Assembly: GCF_026340675.1 (NCBI RefSeq)
Contig: NZ_JAPEOX010000001.1
Coordinates: forward strand, 310,001 to 374,000
Direction: 5' to 3'
Length of the DNA stretch: 64,000 bases
Source: Streptomyces sp. NBC_01264
GTDB taxonomy: Bacteria; Actinomycetota; Actinomycetes; Streptomycetales; Streptomycetaceae
Position 1 is the first letter of the stretch; each line of letters begins with the position of its first letter. Below are positions 61,932 through 64,000 of the stretch, one piece after another. The position numbers and the translations under genes are program-made. The notes below the pieces were generated by a model. The model saw only the letters and a program-made list of their open reading frames with translations. It was not told the DNA's origin and made no database searches.

Positions 61932-64000
61932 TCAGACGCGCTCCGGCTCCCGGAGCGGGGCTTCGGGCTCGGGTGCCTTCGACATGCGGCCGGGCCACCA
62001 CACCTTCCGGCCGAGGGCGACGCTGGCGCTGGTGACGAGGTAGGTGCGGACGAGGAAGGTGTCCAGGAGCACACCGATCGCGATGACGAAGCCGAGCTGG
62101 ACCAGCGAGACGAGGCCCATGTTCATCAGCACCGCGAAGGTCGCGGCGAGGACGAGGCCCGCAGAGGCGATGACGCCGCCGGTGGTGCGCAGGGCGGTGA
62201 GCGCGGCCTCGGCGGGTTCGGCGCCGCCCAGGGATTCCTCCCGCATGCGGTGCATCAGGAAGATGCCGTAGTCGACGCCTAGGGCCACCAGGAACACGAA
62301 GGACAGGAGGCCGAGGGCCGGGTCGGTGCCCTGGAAGCCGAACAGCGGCTCGAACACGAGCCCGCCGATGCCGAGGGAGGCCCCCCAGACCGCGACCACG
62401 GCGGCGACCAGCATCAGCGGGGCGGTCAGGGAGCGCAGCAGTGCGATCAGGATGAGCAGGACGGCGAGGAGGACGATCGGTACGACGACCTTCTGGTCGC
62501 GGGCGTTGGTCTTCTCCAGGTCGATCTGCTGGGCGCTGGGTCCGCCGACGAGCGAGCCGTCCAGCTTGTCGCGCAGGCTCTCGATCGTGCGGGTCTCGGC
62601 GTCCGTCTGGGGCAGTGCGGAGGCGGTCACGGACACCTCGGTCCAGCCCTCTCCCGTCCGGCCGATACGGGCGGAGGCGACGCCCTCGGTGGAGGTGGCC
62701 GCCTCGACGGTGGCTTCGGCGCGGCCGGCCGGAGTCATGACGGTGATGGGCTGGCTGGAGCTGTCCGGGTAGGCGTCGGCCAGGGGCAGCATGGCGGAGA
62801 CGGACTCCGGCCGGTCGACGAAGGCGTCCTCCAGTTTGAGGTCGCCGGGCAGGTTCAGGGCGCCGAGGGAGAGCGCCCCCAGCGCGAGGGCGCCGGTGAC
62901 GAGGACGGTTACCGGGCGGCGTCCGGCGGAGCTGCCCATCGCGGAGAACAGCGAGCGGCGCTCCTTGGGGGCGCTGCCGAAGGCCGGAATGAGCGGCCAG
63001 AACACGCGGCGGCCGAGCAGGACCAGGATGGCGGGCAGCAGGCTGAGCATGGCGATCAGCGCGCACAGCACGCCGACGGTGCCGAGGGGGCCCATGGCGC
63101 GGTTGGAGTTGAGGTCTGCCGCGAGCAGACACAGCAGGCCGACGGCGACGGTGCCGGAGGAGGCGATCACGGCGGGCCCGCAGCCGCGCAGGGCGGCCTT
63201 CATGGCCTCGTACGGACGCTCGATGCGGCGCAGTTCCTCACGGTAGCGGGAGACGATGAGCAGGGCGTAGTCGGTGCCGGCGCCGAAGGCCAGGATGGTC
63301 ATGATGCTGGTGCCCGCGCCCGAGATGGAGGTCCCGAAGGCCTGGTTGAGGCCGTAGGCGACGCCCATGGCCAGGTAGTCGGAGATGCCGGCGGCGATCA
63401 GCGGGATCAGCCAGAGCACGGGGCTGCGGTAGATGAGGATCAGCAGGAGGGCGACGACGGCGACGGTGGTATACAGCAGGGGGCCGGCGAGGGAGTCGTA
63501 CACCTTCTTGGAGTCGCGGGTGACCGCGCCGGGGCCTCCGACCTCGACGGTGAGGCCGTTGGCGGAGCGGGCGGTCTCGCGGATGTCGTCGACGAACGCG
63601 TTGCGCCGTTCGTCGTCGTCACCGGGTTCGTTGCTGCTGAGCGGGTACATGAGCGTCGTGCCGTCCTGGGAGGGCACGCCCTGCGGGGTGTCGGTCAGCT
63701 CGTGTTCGTCGGCGATCTGCCCGATCTGCCGCTCGGCGGTCGCGCGGTCGGCGGGGGTGAGAGCCCCGTCGCGCTGGTAGACGAGGACGAGTTGGGTGCT
63801 CTCGCCGCCGGGCAGCCGCTCCTGGAGCTTGGCCACCTGGGTGGAGTCGGCGTTCGCGGGCAGGTAGTCGGTGACGCCGTCGCGCGTGACGTCGGCGAGT
63901 TTCCCGGCGAACGGCGCGGCGACCGCGAGCACGGCGACCCACAGCGCGAGCACCAGCCATGGCAGTGCTCGTCGCCGTCCCTGTGTAAGTCCGGCCCCCA
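61932..64000 (-). CDS. MMPL-family exporter (5' end beyond window)
   Basis: At least 689 codons. The frame is open to the right edge, and the residues before GTG 63953 (RRRALPWLVLALW) look like a normal MMPL N terminus, so the true start lies outside the window. Signature segments: GAGTDYALLIVSRYREELRR and GVDYGIFLMHRMREE. The external loop includes VTRDGVTDYLPANADSTQ. RND-type exporter of lipids or hydrophobic compounds. It lies upstream of the kinase/regulator pair on the same strand, separated by the hairpin. Confidence 0.92.
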   Translation of the reverse strand, partial: GAGLTQGRRRALPWLVLALWVAVLAVAAPFAGKLADVTRDGVTDYLPANADSTQVAKLQERLPGGESTQLVLVYQRDGALTPADRATAERQIGQIADEHELTDTPQGVPSQDGTTLMYPLSSNEPGDDDERRNAFVDDIRETARSANGLTVEVGGPGAVTRDSKKVYDSLAGPLLYTTVAVVALLLILIYRSPVLWLIPLIAAGISDYLAMGVAYGLNQAFGTSISGAGTSIMTILAFGAGTDYALLIVSRYREELRRIERPYEAMKAALRGCGPAVIASSGTVAVGLLCLLAADLNSNRAMGPLGTVGVLCALIAMLSLLPAILVLLGRRVFWPLIPAFGSAPKERRSLFSAMGSSAGRRPVTVLVTGALALGALSLGALNLPGDLKLEDAFVDRPESVSAMLPLADAYPDSSSQPITVMTPAGRAEATVEAATSTEGVASARIGRTGEGWTEVSVTASALPQTDAETRTIESLRDKLDGSLVGGPSAQQIDLEKTNARDQKVVVPIVLLAVLLILIALLRSLTAPLMLVAAVVAVWGASLGIGGLVFEPLFGFQGTDPALGLLSFVFLVALGVDYGIFLMHRMREESLGGAEPAEAALTALRTTGGVIASAGLVLAATFAVLMNMGLVSLVQLGFVIAIGVLLDTFLVRTYLVTSASVALGRKVWWPGRMSKAPEPEAPLREPERV

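Overview
The window is very high-GC DNA from an actinobacterium, almost certainly Streptomyces. Evidence: strong G/C third positions, GTG starts, ATGA/GTGA coupled genes, a SARP/AfsR-type regulator, NarL-type two-component pairs, MMPL exporters, a stand-alone terpene synthase and a large NRPS cluster. No tRNA, rRNA or CRISPR array was seen. Domain calls and specificity codes were made by eye from the translations.

Left flank (1-10.4 kb): the 3'-truncated end of a membrane-anchored Cna/SpaA-fold surface protein, a remnant of an ISL3-type transposase, two hypothetical proteins, a secreted NHL-repeat propeller protein, a TPR/membrane protein, and a minus-strand operon for a MacB-like efflux system (lipoprotein, HlyD-type adaptor, ATPase, permease). 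The permease is cut off by a deletion scar at about 5663-5676 that also truncates the convergent small gene. A class I terpene synthase with its own RBS follows at 9126.

Core (10.5-47.3 kb): an NRPS biosynthetic cluster. Regulators: an AfsR-like SARP (11126) and an XRE/NB-ARC protein (15226). Assembly line: NRPS1 (C-A-T-C-A-T, two near-identical A domains), a type II thioesterase, a SyrP/TauD-like Fe(II)/2OG dioxygenase, a free A-T didomain with a Gln/Glu-like code, NRPS2 (C-T-C-T-C-deltaA-T, no working A domain at all), NRPS3 (A-C-T-C-A-T-TE, whose first A has no T behind it) and an MbtH protein. A terminator then separates a second coupled operon: both subunits of B12-dependent glutamate mutase (Glu to 3-methyl-Asp), a tiny His-rich ORF, an AsnRS-like protein without anticodon domain (candidate amidotransfer to 3-methyl-Asn), a GltB-like FMN protein, an orphan repeat protein, an MFS exporter and a Sfp-type PPTase. 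If colinear, seven in-line carrier domains predict a heptapeptide in which four positions are loaded in trans; the chemistry suggests beta-hydroxy-Gln/Glu and 3-methyl-Asp/Asn residues. I do not recognise a described product.

Right flank (47.3-64 kb): a DHA2 MFS exporter; an MFS protein whose C terminus is a SoxR-type 2Fe-2S cysteine cluster; a divergent SPFH-NAD kinase-like pair; two NarL-type response regulator/histidine kinase pairs, each next to an MMPL exporter; a dienelactone-hydrolase-like protein lacking its nucleophilic Cys; and a secreted tripeptidyl-aminopeptidase-like hydrolase. The last MMPL gene runs off the right edge.
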